Position numbers and translations under genes: made by a program. A stretch of DNA of 64,000 bases from Mesorhizobium sp. STM 4661 (GTDB lineage: Bacteria; Pseudomonadota; Alphaproteobacteria; Rhizobiales; Rhizobiaceae). The stretch's first letter is position 1. Each line of letters begins with the position of its first letter. This document shows, one piece after another, positions 18,501 to 26,656 of this stretch. The notes beneath the pieces are model-generated. The model was not told the origin of the DNA. It worked only from the letters and a program-made list of their open reading frames with translations, and did not search any database. The stretch spans positions 25,218 through 89,217 of the forward strand of contig NZ_CAAF010000055.1 in NCBI RefSeq assembly GCF_000359125.1, given 5' to 3'.

Positions 18501-19807
18501 AGCGCCGGCCGATCGAAGTCGATCTTGAGGCTTTCCGGATAGGCGCCAACGCTGCTCATGCGCCCGGCCCTGCCGCGCGCGCGGCGTACGCCCTGCTGCT
18601 GGAACAGGGCGCGCAGGCTTTCGCCGATCTGGACCCTGGCGATCTCGGCACCGATGCACAGATGAATGCCGTGGCCGAACACCATGTAGTCGCGTTGCGG
18701 GCGCGAGGTGTCGAACTCGTTCGGGTTTTGCACGGCTTCAGCGTCGAACATCGCCGACAGCGTTGCGGGCATGACCACCGTTCCCGCCTTCACCAGGCGT
18801 TCGCGGCGCGTGCCCTTGGCGATCGTGGTGTCGCGCGACGTGTAGCGCCACGGGCCGACCCAGATCGGCTTGAAGCGCATGGTTTCAAGGATTGCCCGAT
18901 CAAGCTTGCCGGTGTCGTCCTTGGCGAGCGCCGCATCGATGGCCTGCCGGGCGTCGGGCCGGGACAGGATCACGTCGAGGCAATTGCCGCCGGCCAGCAC
19001 ATTGGTCGGAACAAAGCCAGCGATCATGCCGAGCATGATCGAATGGATGTCGGGCAGCGACAGCTTGCCCTGATCGAGAAGGGCGACAAGTCTTGGCAGC
19101 GGCTGCTCGGCAGTCGCGCCCTTCTGCCTGATCGCGTCGATGGAGCGGTCTATGACCTTGATCAGCCGGTCGCCGGCGACCACGGCAAGCTCGCGCGTGG
19201 TGGGGTTTGCCGTTGGATCCGAAAAAAACAGCGCGCTCAAGGCTATTGCCCAGTCGGCGAATTCGGATTCATCGTCGATCTCGAGACCGAAATAATCGCG
19301 GCAGATGTGCACCGGCACGATCTTCATCAGTCCGGAGATGGCATCGAAGCCAGGACTGGCGCGGCTCATGATTTCCCTGGAATGGCGTGCGGCGATCGGC
19401 CTGACGGCGGCCTCGACCTCGGCCGGCGGGAAAGCGCTGAGCACCGACGACTTCATGCGGCGATAGTCGGCACCGTCCTGCATGCCGAGGATGAAGTTCG
19501 ACCCGCGAGCCAGTTCGGTCATCTCGGGTCCATAGGGGGTCTGGAACTCGTCACCGCGCTCCAATATGTCGCGAACGTCGGCATTCCTGGTAACGAGCAG
19601 GAAATTGCCGAAGGCAAGGTTCGGCCAGAACCGGCGCAGCAGCGCCAGCGCCCAGCGAGGATCATTGAAGAGGAAGCCTGCTATGCGCGCCGCAAGACCG
19701 TTGGAACGCAGCCGTCCGAGGTCGAATGGCGGCAATTCCGGCAGCGGACGCTGGTTTTCCCGGGCCTCGCGGACGGCATCGAAATACTTGATTCGGAACA
19801 TGCGCAT
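15572..19807 (-). CDS. Fusion protein: cytochrome P450, membrane linker, DyP-type peroxidase
   Basis: One 1411-residue frame carries two heme enzymes. Residues ~1-435 are a P450: K-helix E308-T-M-R311 and heme loop FGHGIHLCIG with ligand Cys384. Its I-helix reads AGFVPTN (263-269) in place of the usual A/G-G-x-D/E-T. Residues ~440-600 and ~750-905 are two unassigned modules that resemble each other, separated by two or three membrane segments (about 648-668 and 686-715). Residues ~930-1411 are a DyP-type peroxidase: GFVDG (1109-1113, catalytic Asp1112) and GAHVRRSNPRD with proximal heme ligand His1277. Neither a redox-partner domain nor a signal peptide is visible. Both catalytic parts would lie on the same side of the membrane if there are two segments. 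I infer peroxide-linked chemistry; the substrate is unknown. The adenylate cyclase gene is 83 bases upstream on the same strand. Confidence 0.9.
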   Translation of the reverse strand: MRMFRIKYFDAVREARENQRPLPELPPFDLGRLRSNGLAARIAGFLFNDPRWALALLRRFWPNLAFGNFLLVTRNADVRDILERGDEFQTPYGPEMTELARGSNFILGMQDGADYRRMKSSVLSAFPPAEVEAAVRPIAARHSREIMSRASPGFDAISGLMKIVPVHICRDYFGLEIDDESEFADWAIALSALFFSDPTANPTTRELAVVAGDRLIKVIDRSIDAIRQKGATAEQPLPRLVALLDQGKLSLPDIHSIMLGMIAGFVPTNVLAGGNCLDVILSRPDARQAIDAALAKDDTGKLDRAILETMRFKPIWVGPWRYTSRDTTIAKGTRRERLVKAGTVVMPATLSAMFDAEAVQNPNEFDTSRPQRDYMVFGHGIHLCIGAEIARVQIGESLRALFQQQGVRRARGRAGRMSSVGAYPESLKIDFDRPALCRTVDHSMVTVVCPITRGAPLDTIRDRVAALGNPANEEIRAALDIAGTIHFTSLAVAGTGETDDASGLEKGALVLEVSGDGSSDEVIDAVSQAIGHRLRPIFKDVRGLPDGGSLSDFLRKHNVEISPSFGSNAGLVFSGTPGHSVRRILAEAELADTIRDIVEQPRDGNGDAAAVLTEARRHVQSLGKFGWAFQPTESLLERPPGKWWQAVTTTLLAPTVLVTVALLVLACWRMTYVLVFGDPDGLNFTNLAISGTALLLAVLGLLAIAIAVIGLCFMALRRIEDIDRPHNTPVDLDALDKIIVHEDRTAQNHLTAISTMKVGTLRRLALRLSFYLISISAQKVFKPGFLATINTIHFARWVLLPGTNRLMFLSNYGGSWESYLEDFIAKSAAGLTGVWSNTEGYPRTRWLFLDGARDGDRFKRWARRQQVPTLFWYSAYPALNTIRIRANSRIRRGIASATGNQARDWLSLFGSLPRPQARKAEATGLFTSAPAPVEQLETGEIQSVFFGPFGSLGHAHMLAIAVPDTLSRIRCKAWLEFIVAQTSFGDGAPAERAMTVAFGPDGLRRLGLDGGVDDDPLDTFPVAFRHGMGNPERSRILDDVGDSVPDKWRWGSPRKPVDAVIVCYAESAEMLAAEIAALKRKTTGAGMKLVAELPLAVKREGKRAVEHFGFVDGVSQPIVRGTARANAGAAPMHLVAPGEFLFGYRDEHGFYPASPSVRASQDRSGILSSVRRNRQIAGMPPPPHDFGRNGSFLVVRQFEQHVDIFDDYCKAAAMQAASETGNPAITPRWVAAKMLGRWPDGSSLVRNPDGRAGRPADNDFAFGAEDPQGHRCPLGAHVRRSNPRDSLGEDRETQIRIGKRHRIIRVGRTYLTPDKKGGKVEKGLLFMCLNADIERQYEFMQQTWVSSTSFQGLVAEKDPTIGSRDGSGRFTIPSWEGVTVLKGIPQFVTTRGGGYFFMPGKSSLRYLISRL

Positions 19808-19890
19808 TCAAGCCCCCCGGCTGTCCAAATTATTGCGATACCGGCAACCTCTGGCCTAGGTTCGCAGCGGTTGCGCGTATGTGAATTCCC

Positions 19891-21702
19891 TCACAGTTGT
19901 TGGTGTTCGCCCGCTTCGATCGTGTTGTTGGCCCTGGCCATTTCGAAATTGCCGATGAGGAATTCATTCGCCGCCTTGTCGGCGAAAGGTATCCAGCGTA
20001 CCCGCTGCTCCGAGAAATCCGGATGCCTGGTCGCGAAAACGGCCATTTCCCGCTTGCCCTCTTCCTCGCGGCCGCTGCGCATCAAGGCGCCGATCTTCAG
20101 GAACCTGGCGTAGAAATAGCCTGGCGACAGGTTGAGCGAGCGGTCAGCGGTGGCGATCGCCGACGGCCAGTCTTCGGCGAAGGCATAGGCCGCCGCCAAT
20201 TCCCCCAGATTGTGGAACCGATAGAGGTCGAAAGGGCTCAGTCGCTCGGTATCGAGAAAGAACGGTATTGCGCCGACGGCATCGCCGAGCAAAAGGCGGG
20301 CACTGCCCATGGCCGAGCGCGCGAAGGCAAAGCTCGGATTGATGTGGATGGCTTGCTCCAGGTGCTCGACCGCGGCCCGCGGCTCTCCCCGCATGATGTC
20401 GACGGCGCCAAGATGGGCATGCGGGCGTGCATCCAGGCTATCCATCAGCAGCGCCTTGCGCGCATATTGCTCGACCTTGTTCAGATCGTCATTGTCGCCG
20501 AAACGCAGCCAGGCACGCCAGAAATACCACCATGCCAGTTCGTTCAGCACGGCACTCGAATTGGGATCCTCCCGGTAAGCCTTTTCGAAGAAGTCCAGGG
20601 CGATTTCAGTATCGCCGCGCGTGCGCCTGTTCATGTGCCAGCGGCCGCGTCGCACCAGCTGCCAGGTTTCCAGGCTTTCCCACGGCACCTGGAAGGTGCG
20701 CACCTGCTCGGCGCGGTCGACCTCCTTGTCGAGGATCGAGACGATCTCCGCGCCGATCTGGTCGCGCAGACTGAAGATGTCGACGAGGTCGCGATCGAAG
20801 CGCTGCGACCACACCAATCGCCCGTTCGACGTGTCTGCAAGCGAGGTGTTGAGGCGGATCTGTCCACCGTTGCGCATCAATGTGCCGCTGACGATGTAGC
20901 GCGCACCGAGGGCATTGCCGATCACCCGCGTCCCCAGAGTGTCATCGCGAAACTGGAAACTGGAGCTCTTGGCGATCACCGAGAGCCATCTTGTGTTCGA
21001 AAGGCCGTAGATGATGTCTTCGGCGATGCCGTCCGCCATGTAGCCGACATCGCGTTCGCCTCCATCGCCCTGGAACGGCAGCACCGCGATGGCGGGCGGA
21101 CCTTTGGGCGACTGCTTGTGCTGACCATTGACTGGAGGCATGGCCGCGACGAATGCCGCGGGCGACGACCCGTTGCCGATGCGCCCCGCGATCAGAACGC
21201 GCACCGGCAGCGCGATGTTCTTCAGCATGAATTCGCCAAGATCGATGAACTCGGCCGCTGTCTTGTCCTTCACGTGGTGCCAGGTCGTTTCCGAGACGGC
21301 AAGACCATCGCGCGGCGCGAACTCCTGGATCCTGGCGGCGATGTTGACGTCGTCGCCGTAGAGCCGGCCTTCGCGAACGATGACGTCACCGGTGTTGATG
21401 CCGACGCGAAAGGGCATGCTCATGGCTTCATCGACCGATGAATTGAGCGTGACAATGCGGCCCTGAAAATCGAACGCCGCCCGCAGCGCCTCGATCGGAT
21501 TGCCGAATTCGGCCATGATGCTGTCGCCGGCATCGCCGAAGGTGCGGCCGCCAAAGGTGCTGCAACTGTCGGCGATGATGTCGCGCCGTTCCTCGAACGC
21601 GGCGACAGCCGATTCATCGTCAAGACCCATCAGCCGCGAGAATCCGACGGCATCGATAGAAATGATTGTCGCAAGCTGACGGGTGTAGTTCCGTTCAGCC
21701 AT
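19891..21702 (-). CDS. Class III adenylate/guanylate cyclase with TolB-like and TPR regions
   Basis: Residues ~1-180 are a class III nucleotide cyclase domain that makes cAMP (or cGMP): the metal-binding Asp in ISIDAVGFSRLM, the FGDAGDSIMAEF strand with the second metal Asp, and GINTGDVIVREGRLYGDDVN with the transition-state Asn/Arg helix. Residues ~205-330 match the TolB-like/FlgO-like N-terminal module (AIAVLPFQGD, MADGIAEDII). From ~340 to the end are TPR-type helical repeats. This architecture is widespread in Rhizobiales and is cytoplasmic. It is probably co-transcribed with the downstream P450-peroxidase gene. The input signal is unknown. Confidence 0.9.
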   Translation of the reverse strand: MAERNYTRQLATIISIDAVGFSRLMGLDDESAVAAFEERRDIIADSCSTFGGRTFGDAGDSIMAEFGNPIEALRAAFDFQGRIVTLNSSVDEAMSMPFRVGINTGDVIVREGRLYGDDVNIAARIQEFAPRDGLAVSETTWHHVKDKTAAEFIDLGEFMLKNIALPVRVLIAGRIGNGSSPAAFVAAMPPVNGQHKQSPKGPPAIAVLPFQGDGGERDVGYMADGIAEDIIYGLSNTRWLSVIAKSSSFQFRDDTLGTRVIGNALGARYIVSGTLMRNGGQIRLNTSLADTSNGRLVWSQRFDRDLVDIFSLRDQIGAEIVSILDKEVDRAEQVRTFQVPWESLETWQLVRRGRWHMNRRTRGDTEIALDFFEKAYREDPNSSAVLNELAWWYFWRAWLRFGDNDDLNKVEQYARKALLMDSLDARPHAHLGAVDIMRGEPRAAVEHLEQAIHINPSFAFARSAMGSARLLLGDAVGAIPFFLDTERLSPFDLYRFHNLGELAAAYAFAEDWPSAIATADRSLNLSPGYFYARFLKIGALMRSGREEEGKREMAVFATRHPDFSEQRVRWIPFADKAANEFLIGNFEMARANNTIEAGEHQQL

Positions 21703-22123
21703 GTCTGAGCCCCGGTCTTTTCTGGTCTGCGCCAGCGCAGGCGACTACCTGCCTCTGAATATTTCGCCGCTTTGCTGGAAGAAGATCCCTGGCAGGTGCA
21801 ACGCGCCGATGTCGCCCTGTCTTGTCACGAACCCTAACAGGGTCTTCGCAAAATCTCTACCACGATCAGCTAATAGACCGCATGCTGCGGCATCGTCCAT
21901 GCCTAACTGCCGGTTGTTCAAGAATTGCCGGTGGAGTCTTCGCCCTTACGCATTGAAATAAAACGACTTTCATCGATTCCAGGCGCAGTCGTTCACGGAG
22001 CTTGCGACGGCCTCCGATGGACGATGCAAACAATGCTGGCACAACGGAACAGCTGCACTTTTAGGAGGTGGAACAAACCTGCCTGGAAACGAGTTTCTGC
22101 TCATCGAATTGTGAGGGATAGCC
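21703..22123. other. Intergenic region upstream of cyclase and PepSY genes
   Basis: About 420 bases between divergent genes hold no supportable ORF. It should contain the promoters of both the cyclase (minus) and the small PepSY-like gene (plus). No clear operator or RNA element is seen. Confidence 0.45.
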
Positions 22124-22378
22124 ATGTCCAGACTTGTTTTGGCGACAGGTGTCGCCGTTCTCTTCATCGGAGGATCCGCCTTTGCCGCCGACGGACCGTT
22201 GCCGCCGCCGAATGCCAAGAAGCTGTCGGAAATCATCGCCAAGGTCGAGCAGCGCAACGATTTTCGCTATGTGGAAGAGGTCGATTGGGACAGCGGCGCC
22301 TACACCGTCACCTACTACACGACCGACAAGGCGAAAGTCGAAATCACCTACGATCCGGTCACGGCCGAACCGAAATAG
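22124..22378 (+). CDS. Small PepSY-like periplasmic protein
   Basis: This 84-residue secreted protein has a signal peptide of about 22 residues (VLATGVAVLFIGGSAFA). The mature part has the PepSY beta-alpha pattern: a helix with LSEIIAKVEQRNDFRYVEEVDWD, then YTVTYYTTD and KVEITYDPVTAE. PepSY proteins are small periplasmic modules proposed to inhibit proteases or sense envelope state. A GAGGGATAG site precedes the ATG. It stands alone upstream of a membrane-protein gene. Confidence 0.8.
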   Translation: MSRLVLATGVAVLFIGGSAFAADGPLPPPNAKKLSEIIAKVEQRNDFRYVEEVDWDSGAYTVTYYTTDKAKVEITYDPVTAEPK

Positions 22379-22476
22379 AAGCACACCTCAAGCCACCGGC
22401 CCTTCCGCCTCCCCTTGCGTCCATCCGTCTTTGATGGCTGACTGCGGCGTTGGCACTGCGCTGCACGGGGGTGGGC

Positions 22477-22947
22477 ATGGCGAAGCACGTATTGAAACGC
22501 GTCTTGATGATGCTTGCCGGCTATTTTGTTGCGGTGCTGGTCGCGCTGATTGCAGTGGTGGCCATCTACGCCGCATTGAGTTCGCTGCCCAACGCGCCGG
22601 ACTATTTCGGTTTCATGGGGGTCACGCCCATCGTGGCGCTGGTCGTGCCGCCGCTCGGCATGTTCATCTATTTCCTGACGATCATACTGACCGGCCTGCA
22701 AACATTGATCTTCGCGCTGATCGCCGAATTCTTTTCGCTGCGCAATTTCTGGCTGCATATGTTCTTTGGCGCCGCGGCCGCGGTCGGCGGCTTCGCCCTC
22801 GTCTGGCCGAGCGCGCCGGAGGACATGAGCCCCGAGCGCTGGGCCGATATCGGCATCATCGCCGCCGCCGGTCTCGTCGCTGGCCTGATCTACTGGCTGA
22901 TCGCCGGTCCCGAAGCCGGCTTCCGCCGCCCGCTCTATCAGCTTTAA
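22477..22947 (+). CDS. Hypothetical inner-membrane protein with four predicted helices
   Basis: I do not recognise a named family. The 156-residue product is strongly hydrophobic with about four membrane segments: residues ~8-32, 45-75 (containing the PPLGMFIYFLTII run), 88-108 and 125-142. The start at ATG 22477 is chosen over an in-frame upstream GTG at 22471 or 22450 because it begins MAKHVLKR, a typical positive-inside N-terminus. It ends within the palindromic repeat that follows. Confidence 0.65.
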   Translation: MAKHVLKRVLMMLAGYFVAVLVALIAVVAIYAALSSLPNAPDYFGFMGVTPIVALVVPPLGMFIYFLTIILTGLQTLIFALIAEFFSLRNFWLHMFFGAAAAVGGFALVWPSAPEDMSPERWADIGIIAAAGLVAGLIYWLIAGPEAGFRRPLYQL

Positions 22948-23047
22948 TGCATGTCGCGCAAAAGTGCGCAGCGGTTTTGCGATAACGACATGCATAAAAA
23001 CAAGAACTTGAAGCGCGTCGCATGAATCCGTTCAAACGCGACGCGCT
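22947..23047. repeat. Rhizobial-type palindromic repeat (copy 1), two hairpins
   Basis: Between two convergent genes lie a long imperfect palindrome with ends ATGCATGTCG/CGACATGCAT (22947-22995) and a second perfect 10-bp stem AGCGCGTCGC/GCGACGCGCT (23012-23021 and 23038-23047). A related copy is at 37224-37313; both share the 13-mer ATAACGACATGCA. Such intergenic palindromes are common in Rhizobiales genomes. Here it can also act as a two-way terminator. Confidence 0.75.
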
Positions 23048-23051
23048 ACTT

Positions 23052-24995
23052 TCAGCTTGCCGGCGAGCGCACCGCTTCCGTGCTGTCGATCGCCTGCCGC
23101 AGCCGCGTGTCGCGGTCGTAGACGTCGTTGAAATATTCGACATTGCCGGCCATGTCCGGCCAGGCGGTGAAATAGGCGACATAGACCGGAATGGTGCGTG
23201 TCACGTCCTCGGTCGAACGTCCGCGCTTCAGCTTCTCAGCTATGTAGTCGACCGAAGTGCCGAGCACCGCCGCCGCCATGCCGCGCGGATCCTGCAGGCG
23301 GACACAGCCATGGCTGAGCGCGCGCATGTCTCGCTGGAAGAACGATTTCTGCGGCGTGTCGTGCATGTAGATCGCGTGCTTGTTGGGGAACAGGATCTTC
23401 AGTTCGCCCAGCGCATTGGCCTCGCTCGGCAGCTGACGCACGCTGTAAGGTATGTTTGCGCCATAACCACCCCAATTGACCGAGGATGAGGGAATGCGCT
23501 TGCCGCGCGCATTGAACACTTCATAGCCGGCACGGTCGAGATAGCCCGGATCCCGGCGCAGCCGGGGCAGCATTTCGTTGACGAGAATCGATTGCGGCAC
23601 GCCCCAATAGGGGTGGAAGTCGACCTGCTTGATGCGGTCGTAGAAGAAAGCAGTCTGGTTCGTCGTCCTGCCGATGACGGCGCGGGTCTTCAGCTTCTCT
23701 TCGCCATTGTCGATATAGCTCGCCGTGAAGGCCGGCTGATTGATGAAGACGCGCGGACTGCCGAGATCGGAGGGCAGCCAGCGCAACTCTTCCAGCGCGA
23801 CCTGCACTTTCTGGATCTTGTCGGCCTTCGAGGCTCCCACCAATGCCGCGACGGTACGCGGCCCGATGACGCCGTCGCCCTTCATTCCGGCTTTCTTCTG
23901 CACCGCCTTGATGACCGGCACCAGCTCCGGAACATAGTCCTCGCTGGTGGCTAGCCTGGCCAGGGTCTCGCCATAGGCGCCGCCCATCTCATCATCGAGA
24001 TTGCGCGCGATCTTGGTCAGCAGCTTCGGCAGTTCGGGGCTGCTCTGCCCCGGGTTCAGCAGCAATTTGGGATCGACGACGATTTCGTCTTCGGCGCTGG
24101 CCTGCAGCGATTCCAGTTCGACGCGCAGCGCCTGGTACTCGGCGTTCTGCGGATGGCGCGATTCGAGATAGGTGCGCACCTGCTGGGTGTGCGCCAACGT
24201 TTTCAGCACACTCTCCATGTCGAGCGGCTTGGCCGGGAAATCATAGTAGCCAGTCATGCGATTGGGATCGACACGGCCGCTTTGCGCGTCACGAACGTAG
24301 CGCAGGACGCGCGCCGACAGCGCCATCTCGAAGCGGACAAGCTCCTTCAGCAACGCATCGGCGTCGCCCGCCGATGGGCTGGCGGCAGGCACTTCAACCG
24401 TATAGTCGGCGGGCGTGAGTCCGTAGCTCGCCGCCTCGCCCAGCACCCGCACCGCATCCTGGGCGCGGCTGTTGGCGCTGGTTCCCGTCACCCAGATAAA
24501 GTCCGGGTTGGCTGAATAATAGGCAACGAGCGCCTTGGCGATGTCTTTCTCGGCAAAGAGTTCATAGCCGTCGAGCCCGGCAATCGCCTCGTGGAAGGCA
24601 GCGTTGGTGGCGGAGGATGGCTGGAACGCGGCATCCTGCGGCTTTGCCGGCTCGGGCATTGCCGGCTCAGGTGTTGCCACCAGTGCCGCGAAGTCGACAC
24701 GCACGAGCGGATCGCTTTTATAGGTATAGTAGGACGGGCTGCTGATCTGGACGGCCCCGCCGCCGCGATTGTTGCCGACACTGCGAGAAACCACTGGCGC
24801 CTTTGGCTTCGCCTTGTATTTCGGCCTGTTCTTGGACGGTGGCGGGGGGAAGTCACCTTGCGGCGCGCGCTTGATGCCGCCGCCGAAAAGCATCTCGAAA
24901 AGCCCTTGCGCGTTTGCCTGCGGTGCGCCGAAAGCCAGCATTGCCGCGGCCGCCACGAGCGGCATCACGGTTGCTTTGTTTCCGAGGAATTTCAT
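23052..24995 (-). CDS. L,D-transpeptidase (YcbB/LdtD-like)
   Basis: This 647-residue envelope enzyme forms 3-3 cross-links in peptidoglycan. A signal peptide occupies ~1-29 (MPLVAAAAMLAFGAPQANA). The scaffold region ~150-330 is followed by a peptidoglycan-binding repeat (MKGDGVIGPRTVAAL) at ~365-385. The YkuD catalytic domain then holds the HDTPQKSFF and SHGCVRLQDP motifs with nucleophile Cys564. The length and domain order fit YcbB-type enzymes. A basic Pro/Lys stretch follows the signal peptide. It is transcribed toward the palindromic repeat and divergent from the rhodanese gene. Confidence 0.92.
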   Translation of the reverse strand: MKFLGNKATVMPLVAAAAMLAFGAPQANAQGLFEMLFGGGIKRAPQGDFPPPPSKNRPKYKAKPKAPVVSRSVGNNRGGGAVQISSPSYYTYKSDPLVRVDFAALVATPEPAMPEPAKPQDAAFQPSSATNAAFHEAIAGLDGYELFAEKDIAKALVAYYSANPDFIWVTGTSANSRAQDAVRVLGEAASYGLTPADYTVEVPAASPSAGDADALLKELVRFEMALSARVLRYVRDAQSGRVDPNRMTGYYDFPAKPLDMESVLKTLAHTQQVRTYLESRHPQNAEYQALRVELESLQASAEDEIVVDPKLLLNPGQSSPELPKLLTKIARNLDDEMGGAYGETLARLATSEDYVPELVPVIKAVQKKAGMKGDGVIGPRTVAALVGASKADKIQKVQVALEELRWLPSDLGSPRVFINQPAFTASYIDNGEEKLKTRAVIGRTTNQTAFFYDRIKQVDFHPYWGVPQSILVNEMLPRLRRDPGYLDRAGYEVFNARGKRIPSSSVNWGGYGANIPYSVRQLPSEANALGELKILFPNKHAIYMHDTPQKSFFQRDMRALSHGCVRLQDPRGMAAAVLGTSVDYIAEKLKRGRSTEDVTRTIPVYVAYFTAWPDMAGNVEYFNDVYDRDTRLRQAIDSTEAVRSPAS

Positions 24996-25318
24996 GGATC
25001 ACCCGCTCCGGCTGCAACCGGTTCCCGTTCTGCCCGTTTCGCACCGCTTGACGGTCCCGCCCATCGTATGACGGATGTAAGGCGCGACTATACCGATTCA
25101 TACCGATTTCGTTAAGCTTCCATAAATTTCGGCGATCCTGTTGCAGAACAGTTTCACAACATCGTGACGCCAGGAGCGTGTTCATCGCGCTCCGGTTGGA
25201 GGATGGCGCCGCCATGGCGAGCATCAGGCGTTGGCGATGGCCGACGTGGCGTGACAAAGGCCTGACGTTATGCTGCAAATCCAGGCGACCAGCAAAATGC
25301 GGTCGGGAGGGTGAGCCG
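24996..25318. other. Divergent promoter region, L,D-transpeptidase / rhodanese
   Basis: About 320 bases carry no gene. The stretch near 25085-25150 is locally AT-rich (ATACCGATTCATACCG direct-repeat-like half sites) and is the likeliest promoter area for the L,D-transpeptidase gene. No riboswitch or terminator is apparent. Confidence 0.45.
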
Positions 25319-25723
25319 GTGAAAAAGGGATATCGCGAACTGCTCGACGAGGCCAATGCCGAGATCGAGGTGGTTTCGCCGGAGGAAGCGGCGGGGCTGC
25401 TCGACGACGAAGGCACGATCTTCGTCGATCCGCGCGACCCGCGCGAGGTTGAGCGGGACGGCAGGATTCCCGGCGCCAGGCATGTCACCCGCGGCATGCT
25501 GGAATTCTGGATCGACCCCGAGAGCCCCTATCACAAGCCGTTCTTTGCCTCGGGAAAGAGCTTTGTCTTCTTCTGCGCCGGCGGCTGGCGTTCGGCGCTC
25601 GCCACCAAGACGGCGCAGGATATGGGTCCGTCACCGGTGAAGCATATCCTTGGCGGCTATACCGCGTGGAAGGCGGCCGGACTGCCGGTCGAAGCCGGCC
25701 AGAAAAAGCAACTAGATATTTAG
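25319..25723 (+). CDS. Rhodanese-like sulfurtransferase
   Basis: This is a single-domain rhodanese of about 134 residues. It shows the DPRDPREVERDGRIPGARHVTRG N-terminal CH2A-like region, the active loop CAGGWRS with the sulfur-carrying Cys, and the closing ILGGYTAWKAAGLPVE helix. It would transfer sulfane sulfur to a cyanide-like or protein acceptor in the cytoplasm. I choose GTG 25319, which has GGGAGG eight bases upstream and starts at the domain edge; the longer frame from 25178 has no family similarity in its extra 47 residues. Confidence 0.85.
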   Translation: MKKGYRELLDEANAEIEVVSPEEAAGLLDDEGTIFVDPRDPREVERDGRIPGARHVTRGMLEFWIDPESPYHKPFFASGKSFVFFCAGGWRSALATKTAQDMGPSPVKHILGGYTAWKAAGLPVEAGQKKQLDI

Positions 25724-25725
25724 CG

Positions 25726-26637
25726 TCAATGCAGCGAAACCGGCTCCCGGTGGCCGTCGACGAAGCCGATGGCGCGTTCGACCACGGCCTTGTCGGCGAG
25801 GATGCGGCGGTGGCCGAGCCCGTCTGCCCAATGGAGCCGGACATGGTCGCCCGCGTCCGCGTAAAGCCTTGCATGGTCGGCCGATACTTCGCGATCGTCC
25901 GGCGCATGGATGACCAGCGTCGGCACCGGCCTGCTGGCAAGCTGGCGGTCGCCGGTGAATTCATGCAGCGGCCGGCCGGCGATGTGTTCGACCCTGTCGG
26001 CCATGGCGGCCTGCGAACGCGGGCCGACATTGAGCATGCGGCTGAAATCGGTGAAGATCGCCGGCAAGGAACTCGGCGCCGCGATGAGCACCAGCCGCTC
26101 GGCCGCCAGCGGCTGGATGTTCTTGACCGATCCGGCGATGGCGTTGGCGGCGACGGCGCCGCCGAAGGAATGACCGACAACCGCTGCGAACGGGCCGAAC
26201 CATTCACCGGCGAGCCGCGCGGCATCGACCGCGCTGACCAGTGTCAGCCGGCGGCCCTGCGACTGGCCGTGGCCCGGCAGGTCGAGCGAGACAACCCTAT
26301 AACCGGCATCGCGATAGCCCTCGATCAGCGCGCGCATATATTCGGTGCGTGAGCGCCAGCCGTGGATGACAAGCACGGTGCCTTGAACCGCCCTGCCCGG
26401 CTCGGGCCGGAATTCATGCACCATGACGCAGCCCTTTGCGGTCTTCAGCCGATGGTGGCGGGCCTCGGCCATGAACGCGGCGGCGCGATCAACGGCGCGG
26501 CGCTCCCCATCGCTCAAAGCCCTGGCGTTCGGCGTGCGGCAGAACAATTCAAACGCCGCGCGCCCGGTAAGGCGGGGAGCCACATGTTCGGCGGCGCCAA
26601 ATACGCCCCGGATGACCTTCAGTCCAAATGATGCCAT
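25726..26637 (-). CDS. Alpha/beta hydrolase
   Basis: The product is a 303-residue alpha/beta-fold hydrolase: oxyanion strand VLVIHGWRSR, the nucleophile elbow GHSFGGA with Ser, an acid in HAPDDREV and the catalytic His of LGHRRIL. The substrate is unknown; carboxylesterase or thioesterase activity is plausible. It is divergent from a MarR-family regulator and shares its operator region, so it is the likely regulated target. The 3' end lies two bases from the rhodanese stop codon, on the opposite strand. Confidence 0.88.
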   Translation of the reverse strand: MASFGLKVIRGVFGAAEHVAPRLTGRAAFELFCRTPNARALSDGERRAVDRAAAFMAEARHHRLKTAKGCVMVHEFRPEPGRAVQGTVLVIHGWRSRTEYMRALIEGYRDAGYRVVSLDLPGHGQSQGRRLTLVSAVDAARLAGEWFGPFAAVVGHSFGGAVAANAIAGSVKNIQPLAAERLVLIAAPSSLPAIFTDFSRMLNVGPRSQAAMADRVEHIAGRPLHEFTGDRQLASRPVPTLVIHAPDDREVSADHARLYADAGDHVRLHWADGLGHRRILADKAVVERAIGFVDGHREPVSLH

Positions 26638-26656
26638 AGTGGCGATCCATCCATTC

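Noticed and set aside
18350..20113. 587-codon plus-strand open frame
   Set aside because: It is antisense to the P450-peroxidase and cyclase genes and has no recognisable domain.
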